The notes beneath the pieces were generated by a model, which was not told where the DNA came from, did not search any database, and saw only the letters and a program-made list of their open reading frames with translations. Positions 23,225 through 30,903 of a stretch of 33,725 nt of DNA are shown here, piece by piece. The position numbers and the translations under genes were made by a program. The stretch is taken from contig DATIVR010000031.1 in NCBI GenBank assembly GCA_035465695.1, positions 1 through 33,725 of the forward strand. Reading direction: 5' to 3'. Within the stretch, counting starts at the first letter, position 1; every line of letters begins with the position of its first letter. Origin of the DNA: DASUBN01 sp035465695. Lineage in GTDB: Bacteria; Pseudomonadota; Gammaproteobacteria; Natronospirales; REEB76.

Positions 23225-24553
23225 TCAGCGTGCGGCCTTGACGTCCGACGGCTTCACCAGGTCGCCCTTGTGGTTGCCGAAGGAGTTGCGCTCGAAGGTG
23301 ATGACCGCGGCGAGATCGGTGTCGTTCAGGATGTTGCCCCAGGCGGGCATGATGCCCTTGCCCTTCAGCACGAACTGGATGTGCGCCAGCATCGGGCCGT
23401 TGGCGATGGGGCTGCCGGCGATGGGCTTGGCGCCCATCTCGGGGTTGCCCTTGCCGTCCGGCTGGTGGCAGCTGGAGCAGTTCTGCGCGTAGACCTGCTT
23501 GCCCTTTTCCATGGCGGTCTTCATGTCCCAGGCCTGGGCGGCAGCGGCGGCCGGGGTACTGGCGGGCGGCTGCACGTTGGAACCCGGCTTGTTGGCCAAG
23601 GCCGAGGCCATGGCCGGCGACACGGTGGTGCCGGTCGGCACCACGGCGCCAGCGGGCGTGCCCAGCACCTTGTTGTAGCTCACGTCGCTGAACACCACCG
23701 GGCTGCCGGTGTCTTCCAGCGAACCGTCATAGGGGCTCACGTACTTGCCGCCGCCGGCCTTCATGGCTTTCACCCAGGCCAGATAGTCGTCGGGCTTCTT
23801 CGCGACCACCACGATGGGCATGAAGCCGTGCCAGCGGCCGCACAGCTCGGCGCAGGCTCCGCGATAGACGCCGGGCTCCTCGACCTTGATCCACATGCTG
23901 TTGACGAAGCCGGGGTTGGCATCGGTCTTGCCGCCGAAGTCGGGCATCCACCAGGAGTGGATCACGTCGTCGGAGGTGAGCAGCAGGCGGATCTTCTCGC
24001 CGGTGGGCACCACCAGCGGATGGTCCACGTCACGCAGGTAGTTGTCGACGGTGTTCGGATCGATGCCGGAACCCAGCTGGGCGGCCTTGTCGCTGGCCGG
24101 AGCCAGCATGCTGAAGAAGCTGAAGCCGTTCTGGATGTAGTCGTACTGCCACTTCCACTGGTAACCGGTGATCTTGATGTTGAGATCCGGGTCGGTGGTA
24201 TCGGCCATGCGCACTAGGGTCTTGGCGGCGGGGACGGCCATGGCCACCAGGATGATCACCGGCACGATGGTCCAGAGGATCTCGAGCAGCGTGCTGTGGT
24301 GGAAATGGGCAGGCTGGGCGCCCTTGGACTTACGGAAGCGGAACAGCGCGATGATCATCACGCCGAACACCACCACGCCGATCAGCGTGCACACGATGCC
24401 TACCATCATGTGGATGAAGTAGACCTCGTGGCTGATGGGCGTCACCCCGACGGGGACGTTCCAGGGGATCCCGGCATGGGCAGTGCCGGCGAGCCCGCCA
24501 AGCGCCGCGAACAGGGCGGCGCGTGCCGCGTTCTTGATGGTATGGAAGCCCAT
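23225..24553 (-). CDS. coxB: Cytochrome c oxidase subunit II fused to cytochrome c (caa3-type)
   Basis: This subunit takes electrons from cytochrome c through the CuA centre. From the ATG at 24553 (AGGAG upstream) it has 442 residues: a signal peptide ending AHA (about 27), two membrane helices (about 47-72 and 90-112), then a cupredoxin domain. The CuA ligands are H199 (IHSWWMPDFGGK), C234, E236, C238, H242 and M245 (CAELCGRWHGFM). A linker rich in Ala, Pro and Thr leads to a fused class I cytochrome c with CSSCH (359-363) and probable ligand M402 (KGIMPAW). This makes the enzyme caa3-like. An upstream GTG at 24580 is less likely. It is the first gene of the operon. Confidence 0.96.
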   Translation of the reverse strand: MGFHTIKNAARAALFAALGGLAGTAHAGIPWNVPVGVTPISHEVYFIHMMVGIVCTLIGVVVFGVMIIALFRFRKSKGAQPAHFHHSTLLEILWTIVPVIILVAMAVPAAKTLVRMADTTDPDLNIKITGYQWKWQYDYIQNGFSFFSMLAPASDKAAQLGSGIDPNTVDNYLRDVDHPLVVPTGEKIRLLLTSDDVIHSWWMPDFGGKTDANPGFVNSMWIKVEEPGVYRGACAELCGRWHGFMPIVVVAKKPDDYLAWVKAMKAGGGKYVSPYDGSLEDTGSPVVFSDVSYNKVLGTPAGAVVPTGTTVSPAMASALANKPGSNVQPPASTPAAAAAQAWDMKTAMEKGKQVYAQNCSSCHQPDGKGNPEMGAKPIAGSPIANGPMLAHIQFVLKGKGIMPAWGNILNDTDLAAVITFERNSFGNHKGDLVKPSDVKAAR

Positions 24554-24722
24554 GCGATCGTCACTCCTGCTGGCTGTCACGCGGGCCGATGGCGGCGCCG
24601 TCTGTCAGTGGACCGGCCGCGAGGGCGGCACGGTTGCGATGCGGTCGAAAGCGGGGTGTGGTGTATTCCCCTTCCCCAGGCCGAATGCCCTGCGGATAGG
24701 CCATCCGGCAGGCATTTCTGGC

Positions 24723-24746
24723 GCGCCGTATGCTACCGCATGGCGC
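24723..24746. repeat. Inverted repeat in the coxB upstream region
   Basis: GCGCC (24723-24727) and ATGC (24730-24733) pair with GCAT (24738-24741) and GGCGC (24742-24746), with a two-base bulge and the loop TACC. It lies about 170 bases before coxB, in the 251-base gap between bioD and coxB that must hold the cox promoter. It may be an operator or chance; I see no convincing promoter hexamers here. Confidence 0.35.
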
Positions 24747-24789
24747 CCAAGCGGCGCAACGGAACGGGAGCGGGAAGTGCATGTTTTCC

Positions 24790-24814
24790 CGGGCGATTTG
24801 CGCTTTATCGCCCG
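24790..24814. terminator. Hairpin at the 3' end of bioD
   Basis: CGGGCGAT (24790-24797) pairs with ATCGCCCG (24807-24814) around a nine-base loop. It includes the bioD stop codon (24805-24807). On the minus strand it is followed by GGAAAACAT, without a T-tract, so it is not a standard intrinsic terminator. It may stabilise the operon's 3' end. Confidence 0.4.
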
Positions 24815-25497
24815 ACCGGGGCGAGGGCTGCGACGGCTTCCGTGAGTCCGCCGGCGGTCTCGGCGAGCGAAACTTTGGGCGCATAGGCGAGCCTGCCCAA
24901 GAGCGGCGCGCCCAGTTCCGCTTCGAGGGTGGCGAGATTCGCCTCCGGGCGCTGGAATTCCGGATCGATGGCGTTCGCGACCCAACCCGCCAACTCCAGG
25001 CCGTCGCCACGGATGGCCCGGGCCGTGAGCAGCGCATGGTTGAGGCAACCCAGGCGCATGCCCACCACCAGCAGCACCGGCAGGTCGAACTCGCGGGCCA
25101 GGTCCGGCACCTCCAGCCCGGAGGCCAGCGGCACCTGCCAGCCGCCCACGCCCTCCACCACCACCGCATCCACGCCCCGGCACAGTTCGCCATAGGCAGC
25201 GCGGAGCACGTCCAGGCTGATCTCCACACCTGCTTCCCGCGCTGCGAGGTGCGGCGCCACCGGTGGTGCGAAGCAGTAGGGGTTCACCAGTGCGTAATCG
25301 CGTCTCTCGGACGCCGCCTTCTGCAGCGCGAGCGCGTCATCGTTGCGCAAGCCTTCCGGCGTCGGTTCTGCGCCACTGGCCACCGGCTTCATGCCGACGG
25401 TCTTGAGGCCGGACTTGGAAAGGGCCTTGAGCAAGCCGGCGCTCACGCGTGTCTTGCCGATGCCGGTATCGGTGCCGGTGACGAAGAAACCTTTCAT
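24805..25497 (-). CDS. bioD: Dethiobiotin synthetase
   Basis: This cytoplasmic enzyme closes the ureido ring of dethiobiotin from 7,8-diaminopelargonate, CO2 and ATP. The 230 residues carry the P-loop GTDTGIGKT (8-16), the substrate-binding lysine segment GMKPVASGAE (35-44), and VEGVGGWQVPL (114-124), all typical. Its ATG overlaps the bioC stop by four bases. It is the last gene of the bio operon. Confidence 0.95.
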   Translation of the reverse strand: MKGFFVTGTDTGIGKTRVSAGLLKALSKSGLKTVGMKPVASGAEPTPEGLRNDDALALQKAASERRDYALVNPYCFAPPVAPHLAAREAGVEISLDVLRAAYGELCRGVDAVVVEGVGGWQVPLASGLEVPDLAREFDLPVLLVVGMRLGCLNHALLTARAIRGDGLELAGWVANAIDPEFQRPEANLATLEAELGAPLLGRLAYAPKVSLAETAGGLTEAVAALAPVGR

Positions 25498-26342
25498 GGA
25501 CGCCGGCCCCCGAGGGCTGCGGTGGGCATGAACTTCGGAGCCCAGGCGGTGCCGTAGACCACTTCGTAGGTGGCAGGCAGGCGGCCTGCACTGCGAAACC
25601 TCTCATAGGCATCGCTGAAGGCCTTGAGGCGGCCGCGGCCCATCAGCCCGCGGCGGCGGCCGGCGGTGACGTTATGGGCGCCGATGGTCTTCAGGTCCCG
25701 CATCAGGCCGGTGGCATGTTCGTAGGTGAGCGTGATGTGCTCCACGTCCATCACCGGTTCCACGAAGCCGGCACGGATGAGCGCGTCGCCCACGTCATGC
25801 ATATCCAGGAACCGATTCACGTGGTTGAACCCATCCGCCGCGGCCCAGGCAGCGCGCAGCTCCTTGAGGGTGTCGGGACCGAGGGTGCTGAACAGCAGGA
25901 GCCCGTGGGGTCTCAGCACGCGCCGCCACTCCAGCAATGTCGCGTCCAGGTCTTCGCACCATTGCAGCAACAGGCTGGCATAGACGAGGTCGCAGCTGGC
26001 ATCGGCCACGGGCAGTCGCGAGGCTTCGGCACAGACGAAACGTGCATTCCTGCTGAACCAAGGCTGCTTCTTCGCCGCCATCTTCAGCATCGCGGGTGCA
26101 AGGTCCGCGCCGATGACCTCGGCCTTCGGGTAGCGTCTCTGCAATTCGCGTGTCGGCCGCCCCGTGCCACAACCCACATCGAGTATGCGCGTCGGCACAT
26201 CGGCCATCAGTTCCAGACGCTCCAACAGGCGTCCGCCCACCTCCTTCTGCAGGAAAGCGGCAGCGTCATAATCTGGCGCGGCGCGGTCGAAGGACGCGCC
26301 GACTCGCGAAGTCTCCAGGGAGAATTCGTCCGGTGCGCTCAT
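25494..26342 (-). CDS. bioC: Malonyl-ACP O-methyltransferase BioC
   Basis: It methylates malonyl-ACP with S-adenosylmethionine, disguising the acid so that fatty-acid synthesis can build the pimeloyl chain. The 282 residues contain the SAM-binding loop LDVGCGTGRP (54-63), the acidic loop residue in VIGADLAPAML, and the family segments LLLFSTLGPDTLKELR and TIGAHNVTAGRRRGLMG. The length is slightly greater than the usual 250-260. It overlaps both neighbours by ATGA. Confidence 0.93.
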   Translation of the reverse strand: MSAPDEFSLETSRVGASFDRAAPDYDAAAFLQKEVGGRLLERLELMADVPTRILDVGCGTGRPTRELQRRYPKAEVIGADLAPAMLKMAAKKQPWFSRNARFVCAEASRLPVADASCDLVYASLLLQWCEDLDATLLEWRRVLRPHGLLLFSTLGPDTLKELRAAWAAADGFNHVNRFLDMHDVGDALIRAGFVEPVMDVEHITLTYEHATGLMRDLKTIGAHNVTAGRRRGLMGRGRLKAFSDAYERFRSAGRLPATYEVVYGTAWAPKFMPTAALGGRRP

Positions 26343-27130
26343 GTCGCCGGCCTCGCCAATTCGTCCATGAATGCCAAAAGCGCCGTGACGAAGGCGTCCG
26401 CATGGGAGATGAAGGGAGCGTGGGCACTCTTGGGGAAGACCTGCAGTCGCGCATCCGGGATGTGCTCGTCCAGGTATTCGCTGGCCGCCGCGGGGGTGAG
26501 CCGATCGTAACCGCCGGCCAGCACCAGGGTCGGGAGCGTCACGTCCTTAAGCTTCGCGCGCAGGTCCGAGTCCCTGAGTATCTGCAGCCCTTTGGCCAGG
26601 CTGGCAGTGTCCGGTTCGCCGTGGGCGAACAGCGAATCACGGAGCTGACGTAGCGCAGCGCGGGCCGACTCGTCGCCGCGCACTTGCAGCGACAGGAAGC
26701 GTTGCAGGGTCTCCGTGTAATCCCCCGCGAGTCCGGCGGCGAACTCCTGCAACTGTTCCGGCGGCATGGCGCAGGACCAATCACCGGCGTTGACGAAGCG
26801 CGGCGTGGTGTTCGCGAGCACGAGGCCGCGCATGCGCTGCGGCATGCGCAGCGCCGCTTCCAGCGCCACCAGCCCGCCCAAAGACCAGCCCAACACCACC
26901 GTGCCGGGTGGGACCGCGGCCATGGTCTGGAGCGTGAGTTCCGTGAGGGACGGGGGCATGGGTACGTGGCGGCTGCGGCCATGGCCGGGAAGGTCCATCC
27001 GGGTCACACGCAAGGAGGGCGTGAGCCTCGGCACGATGGTGTCCCACACGCCGCCATGCAGCCCCCAACCGTGCAGCAACAACAGGTCCGGCCCCTGCCC
27101 TTTCGTCTCCATATATAGAGGCGTGTTCAT
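26339..27130 (-). CDS. bioH: Pimeloyl-ACP methyl ester carboxylesterase BioH
   Basis: It removes the methyl ester from pimeloyl-ACP, ending chain building. The 263-residue alpha/beta hydrolase has the nucleophile elbow GWSLGG with S83, the acid D209 (GGYDRLTP) and H237 (SAHAPFISH). LLLLHGWGLHGGVW (16-29) is the oxyanion-region signature of BioH. Together with bioC this fixes the E. coli-type BioC-BioH route. It overlaps bioF and bioC by four bases each. Confidence 0.94.
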   Translation of the reverse strand: MNTPLYMETKGQGPDLLLLHGWGLHGGVWDTIVPRLTPSLRVTRMDLPGHGRSRHVPMPPSLTELTLQTMAAVPPGTVVLGWSLGGLVALEAALRMPQRMRGLVLANTTPRFVNAGDWSCAMPPEQLQEFAAGLAGDYTETLQRFLSLQVRGDESARAALRQLRDSLFAHGEPDTASLAKGLQILRDSDLRAKLKDVTLPTLVLAGGYDRLTPAAASEYLDEHIPDARLQVFPKSAHAPFISHADAFVTALLAFMDELARPAT

Positions 27131-28296
27131 GACTTGACCGCCGCCAGAGCCGCCAACAGTCGCTCGACATGCACTTCGGTGTGGGCGGCCGTGAGGGTGA
27201 TGCGCAGGCGCGCCGTACCGGCGGGCACCGTCGGCGGGCGTATGGCCGCCACCAGCAGGCCGCGCTCCTGCAATCGCCTGGACAACGCCACAGCTGCATC
27301 AGGTTCGCCGATCAGCAGCGGCTGGATCGGCGTGTCGGACTCCATGAGTCGGAGACCCAGTTGGGAGGCGCCGCGGCGGAAACGCGCAATCAGCGTATGG
27401 AGATGATCGCGGCGCCAGGTCTCGGTCTCCACCAGCTTCAGCGCGGCGCGCGCGGCCTCCGCCCAGGCGGCGGGCGCGGCCGTCGTATATATATAAGTGC
27501 GCGCCTGCTGGATCAGGGTCTCGACGAGCGCCTCGCTGCCCGCGACGAAAGCCCCGAAACAGCCGCACGCCTTGCCGAGTGTCGCCATGTAGATAGGTAC
27601 TTCCGCGGATCCGAGCCCGTGGGACTCCAGGCTGCCTCGGCCGCCGGCACCGATCACACCGAAGCCGTGGGCGTCGTCCACGCCGAGATGGGCGCCATGT
27701 TGTCCTGCCACCCTGGCGAGCGCCGGCAACGGCGCGATGTCGCCGTCCATGCTGAACACGCCGTCCGTCAGGATCAGGGTGTTGCCCTTGCCGTCCGCCA
27801 ACTCACGCTCCAGCGAGACCACGTTGTTGTGGGCGTACCGGGAGAATGTGGCGCCCGAGAGCAGCCCTGCATCCAGCAACGAGGCATGGTTGAGGCGATC
27901 TTCGAACACGCGGTCGCCGCGGCCCGCCAGCGCACCGACCAGCCCAAGGTTCGCCATGTAGCCACTGGAGAAGAGCAGCGCCCGGGGACGGCCGCAGAAC
28001 CCCGCCAACTCTTCCTCGAGCGCATGATGGGCGGCACGGTGGCCAGTGACCAGATGCGCGGCGCCGGCGCCGGTGCCGTAGCGGTCGAGGCCGCGACGCG
28101 CCGCTTCCGCGAGCCGCGGATCGGCGGCGAGGCCGAGGTAGTCATTGCTGGAGAAGTTGAGCAGCCTGGCGCCGTCGGCGGTGATCTCCGGACCCTGCGG
28201 GCCGTCCAGCAGCCGGCGCAGCCGATACAAGGACTTCTGCTTCAGGGCCTCAAGCCCGGGAGCCAGCAGCTCATCGAGTCGCTGCGACGCGTCCAT
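27127..28296 (-). CDS. bioF: 8-amino-7-oxononanoate synthase
   Basis: This PLP enzyme condenses pimeloyl-ACP with alanine. The 389 residues match the family. The PLP lysine is K242 in MATLGKACGCFGAFVAG. FSSNDYLGLA (48-57), LFSSGYMANLG (108-118) and DDAHGFGVIG (207-216) are the expected cofactor and substrate segments. Its start lies 26 bases inside the 3' end of bioB, which suggests coupled translation. The N-terminus looks authentic for the family (KSLYRLRR). Confidence 0.95.
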   Translation of the reverse strand: MDASQRLDELLAPGLEALKQKSLYRLRRLLDGPQGPEITADGARLLNFSSNDYLGLAADPRLAEAARRGLDRYGTGAGAAHLVTGHRAAHHALEEELAGFCGRPRALLFSSGYMANLGLVGALAGRGDRVFEDRLNHASLLDAGLLSGATFSRYAHNNVVSLERELADGKGNTLILTDGVFSMDGDIAPLPALARVAGQHGAHLGVDDAHGFGVIGAGGRGSLESHGLGSAEVPIYMATLGKACGCFGAFVAGSEALVETLIQQARTYIYTTAAPAAWAEAARAALKLVETETWRRDHLHTLIARFRRGASQLGLRLMESDTPIQPLLIGEPDAAVALSRRLQERGLLVAAIRPPTVPAGTARLRITLTAAHTEVHVERLLAALAAVKS

Positions 28297-29305
28297 GTTC
28301 GTCTGCGGTGATATCCAGGTGCGCGGTACCGGAACGTTCCTTCAGCTCCTCGGCCTTGAGACCCAAGCGGGCGAACAACGCCTTGTCCTTCTCCATGTCC
28401 GGATTGCCGGTGGTGAGCAGCTTCTCGCCGTAGAAGATGGAGTTGGCACCGGCGAAGAAGGCCAGGGCCTGCATCTCGTCATGCATCTCGGTGCGGCCCG
28501 CGGACAGGCGCACGTGAGCCTTGGGCATGAGGATGCGCGCCACTGCGATGACGCGTATGAAGTCGAAGGGATCGATGGGCGCGGTGCCGTCCAGCGGAGT
28601 GCCGGACACCTGCACCAACTGGTTGATGGGCACGCTCTCGGGATGCTCCGGCAGCGTGGCGAGCGTGTGCAGCATCTTGGCGCGATCTTCCTGCTGCTCA
28701 CCCATGCCGACGATGCCGCCGCAGCACACATGCATGCCCGCATCGCGCACGTTCTGCAGCGTGTCGAGCCGGTCCTGGAAGCTGCGGGTGCTGATGATGT
28801 CCTTGTAGTACTCGGCGGAGGTATCGATGTTGTGGTTGTAGTAGTCGAGGCCGGCGTCGGCGAGCTTCTTGGCCTGCTCTGCCGTCAACATGCCGAGCGT
28901 GCAACAGGTCTCCATGCCGAGTCCGCGCACGCCCTTCACCATATCCGCGATCTGGTCCAGGTCCTTGTCCTTGGGCGAGCGGTAGGCGGCGCCCATGCAG
29001 AAGCGGGTGGCGCCGGCATCGCGGGCGATCTTCGCCTTCGCCACCACGTCGTCCACGCACATGAGCTTCTCGGCCTTGAGACCCGTGTCGTAGCGGGCGC
29101 TCTGGGGGCAGTAGGCGCAGTCCTCGGGACAGGCACCGGTCTTGATGGACAGCAAGGTCGAGACCTGCACCGCGTTGGGGTCGAAGTGCCGGCGATGCAC
29201 CGCCTGCGCGCGGAACAGGAGGTCGTTGAAGGGGAGGGCGAAGAGCCCCTGCACTTCCGGCAGGGTCCAGTCGTGGCGGACGTCGTCAGGCATCACTACG
29301 GACAT
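28271..29305 (-). CDS. bioB: Biotin synthase
   Basis: This radical-SAM enzyme inserts sulfur into dethiobiotin. From the ATG at 29305 (AGAGG six bases upstream) it has 344 residues; a TTG at 29311 could add two. The 4Fe-4S cluster motif is GACPEDCAYCPQS (C59, C63, C66). Other family segments are present, including VCCGGIVGMGEQ, RLSAGRTEMHDEMQALAFFAGANSIF and YGEKLLTTGNP. It is the first gene of the operon, behind a BirA-type operator. Confidence 0.97.
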   Translation of the reverse strand: MSVVMPDDVRHDWTLPEVQGLFALPFNDLLFRAQAVHRRHFDPNAVQVSTLLSIKTGACPEDCAYCPQSARYDTGLKAEKLMCVDDVVAKAKIARDAGATRFCMGAAYRSPKDKDLDQIADMVKGVRGLGMETCCTLGMLTAEQAKKLADAGLDYYNHNIDTSAEYYKDIISTRSFQDRLDTLQNVRDAGMHVCCGGIVGMGEQQEDRAKMLHTLATLPEHPESVPINQLVQVSGTPLDGTAPIDPFDFIRVIAVARILMPKAHVRLSAGRTEMHDEMQALAFFAGANSIFYGEKLLTTGNPDMEKDKALFARLGLKAEELKERSGTAHLDITADEHGRVAATR

Positions 29306-29347
29306 GGGCAACCTCTGTCTAGGAAGGCCGCCAGTTTACAGGGGGGA

Positions 29348-29378
29348 TGTAAACCTGGAAATCCTATGTAGGTTTACA
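29348..29378. promoter_or_regulatory. BirA-type biotin operator
   Basis: TGTAAACC (29348-29355), a 15-base spacer and GGTTTACA (29371-29378) form a perfect inverted repeat matching the BirA operator of proteobacteria. BirA with biotinyl-AMP binds it and represses the operon when biotin is plentiful. An additional half-site, AGTTTACA (29333-29340, one mismatch), lies seven bases from the left half. Confidence 0.93.
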
Positions 29379-29393
29379 GATGGCTAAAATCAA
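29365..29393 (-). promoter_or_regulatory. Promoter of the bioBFHCD operon
   Basis: On the minus strand TTGATT (29393-29388) is followed after 17 bases by TACATA (29370-29365). One operator half lies in the spacer and the -10 lies between the two halves, so bound BirA would block polymerase. The start would be near 29358, giving a leader of about 53 bases. The -10 is a partial match. Confidence 0.6.
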
Positions 29394-29415
29394 AGCGCCG
29401 CGATCCTGCGGCGCT
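29386..29415 (-). terminator. Terminator of the GGDEF-like gene
   Basis: On the minus strand, AGCGCCGC/GCGGCGCT (29394-29401 and 29408-29415, loop of six) is followed by TTTGATTTTA. It lies 44 bases after the stop of the GGDEF-like gene. Its T-rich tail contains the -35 box of the bio promoter, so the two units are packed end to end. Confidence 0.83.
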
Positions 29416-29459
29416 CAATCCAGACCTCATCCCGGTCCGCCAGACGATGATCCCCGCAT

Positions 29460-30662
29460 TCAATGCACGGGGCTGCCGTACTCCTTCTCATGCAGCAGCC
29501 GCATGTCGTGGGCGCCCGTGGCGAGCTTGACCGGCTTGCCGTTGGTCCACGGCCGCTTCGCTTCGACCTGGAGTTCCTCCACTTCCTGCAGGCGGGCCTT
29601 CTCGAGCGCCTCGCCCACCTGCTCCATCAGCTCGTCCACGCTCTCGCCGGAGAAGTATTCGGCGAAGCCTACGGTCACGGTGACGTCCAGCGGCCCTGCC
29701 ATCGTCCGCACCATCTGGTGCGAGATGGCCATATGCAGCCGCTCGGTGCAGACCCGCGCGCCCCGCAGATTGGTGCGATCGAGGATGATGCCGAACAGGC
29801 CGTCTCCGACCTTGCCCACGCCCGGGTGACGGCCGCCTTCCACGTTCATCTTGCTGACGATGCCGGACACGCGCAACACCACCTCGCGGTTCAACTGCTT
29901 CATGGCGGTCTCACCGTGACGCCGGCTGAGTTCAGCGAAGTGGTCGATGCTCACCAAGCCCACGGCGAAAGTATCGCCGCTGCGCTCGGCGCGCTCCTTG
30001 CAGCGCTGCAGTTCCTGTTTGAAGAACGGATACTTGAGGGCGATCGTGTCCATGTCCTGCACGGTGAGGGTGTGGATGCGCCGCTTGGCTTCCTCGATCT
30101 CTCCGGCCTGGCGGCTGTTCTCTTCCTTGAGTTGAGCCTTCTCGTTGCGCACCCGGGTGTAGTCCAAGGCCCGCCAGTACATGAAACCGGCCATCACCGT
30201 GGACAGCACCATCATGTAGATCGCCTCGGCGTGGGTGTCCGAGACGGAAGTCATGAACAGCGTGCTGGGGAAGCTGTCGGCGAAGATGCCGAGGGCTATG
30301 ACGTAAAGGGTGACGACCCGTCCCGGCGTGAGATGCATCAGGCCCACCGCGGTCCACAGCAGAAATACCGTGAATATGACCTCGGGCCGCGGCGTGTCAC
30401 TGACCAGGCTGTAGAGCCCGCCGCAGACCAGGATGCCGAACACGGCCTGCAGGAAGACTCCGTTGGAATCCTTGAGCTGGCGGGACAGGCGCGATCCGCG
30501 GTAGATCGCGATGAACAGCGACGCCAAGGTGGCGGCGCCGAGGATCTCGAGCCCGCCGGTGAGGCTTAATCCTTTGGAGAGGATGGGCAGGGCGGCGATG
30601 CCTATGCAGATGGCATAGATGCCCAAGCCCGCGTAGTAGGTCTTCCAGTTCGTATTGTTCAT
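29460..30662 (-). CDS. Membrane protein with degenerate GGDEF domain
   Basis: From the ATG at 30662 (AGGGAGG upstream) it has 400 residues. The N-terminal third holds about six membrane helices (10-165), a MASE-like sensor module. A charged coiled coil follows (about 170-197), and then a GGDEF-fold domain (about 225-360). The segment VSIDHFAELSRRHG (237-250) keeps the first metal-binding aspartate (D240), and VTVTVGFAEY is the usual later strand. However, the signature loop reads KVGDGLFGIIL: GDGLF (286-290) replaces GGDEF. It is therefore unlikely to make cyclic di-GMP. It may bind GTP or c-di-GMP, or act as a sensor or scaffold. It is monocistronic, with its own terminator. Confidence 0.82.
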   Translation of the reverse strand: MNNTNWKTYYAGLGIYAICIGIAALPILSKGLSLTGGLEILGAATLASLFIAIYRGSRLSRQLKDSNGVFLQAVFGILVCGGLYSLVSDTPRPEVIFTVFLLWTAVGLMHLTPGRVVTLYVIALGIFADSFPSTLFMTSVSDTHAEAIYMMVLSTVMAGFMYWRALDYTRVRNEKAQLKEENSRQAGEIEEAKRRIHTLTVQDMDTIALKYPFFKQELQRCKERAERSGDTFAVGLVSIDHFAELSRRHGETAMKQLNREVVLRVSGIVSKMNVEGGRHPGVGKVGDGLFGIILDRTNLRGARVCTERLHMAISHQMVRTMAGPLDVTVTVGFAEYFSGESVDELMEQVGEALEKARLQEVEELQVEAKRPWTNGKPVKLATGAHDMRLLHEKEYGSPVH

Positions 30663-30903
30663 GGCCAAGTCCTCCCTGCGTCCTGAATAGACATCGGGGG
30701 CAACCATGATCCCTACGCTTGACAACCATCCCTGATTAATCTGGCTGCCTTTGTCGGTTTCCAGTGGACCAGAAGGGCAGCATGCGGCCCATCAGAGCTC
30801 CCCTAGTCGCCAGGGGCGGCAGCACTGAAGTGGGCATCGGGGATTCCCTGACAGGCGGGATCGGCACGCGACCCAATCGGGTCCAGGGAGGTGGAGATGG
30901 TGC

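Noticed and set aside
21612..23492. A 626-codon open frame antisense to coxA and coxB
   Set aside because: Composition is His/Glu/Arg/Gly-rich, typical of antisense GC-rich shadows; it crosses the coxA-coxB boundary and matches no family.
24637..24649. 13-bp match (inverted) between this site and 11786-11798
   Set aside because: Many matches of this length are expected by chance in a GC-rich window of this size; the flanks do not extend it.
30718..30741. TTGACA near 30719 with TAATCT downstream
   Set aside because: The spacing is only about 12 bases and no plus-strand gene follows.
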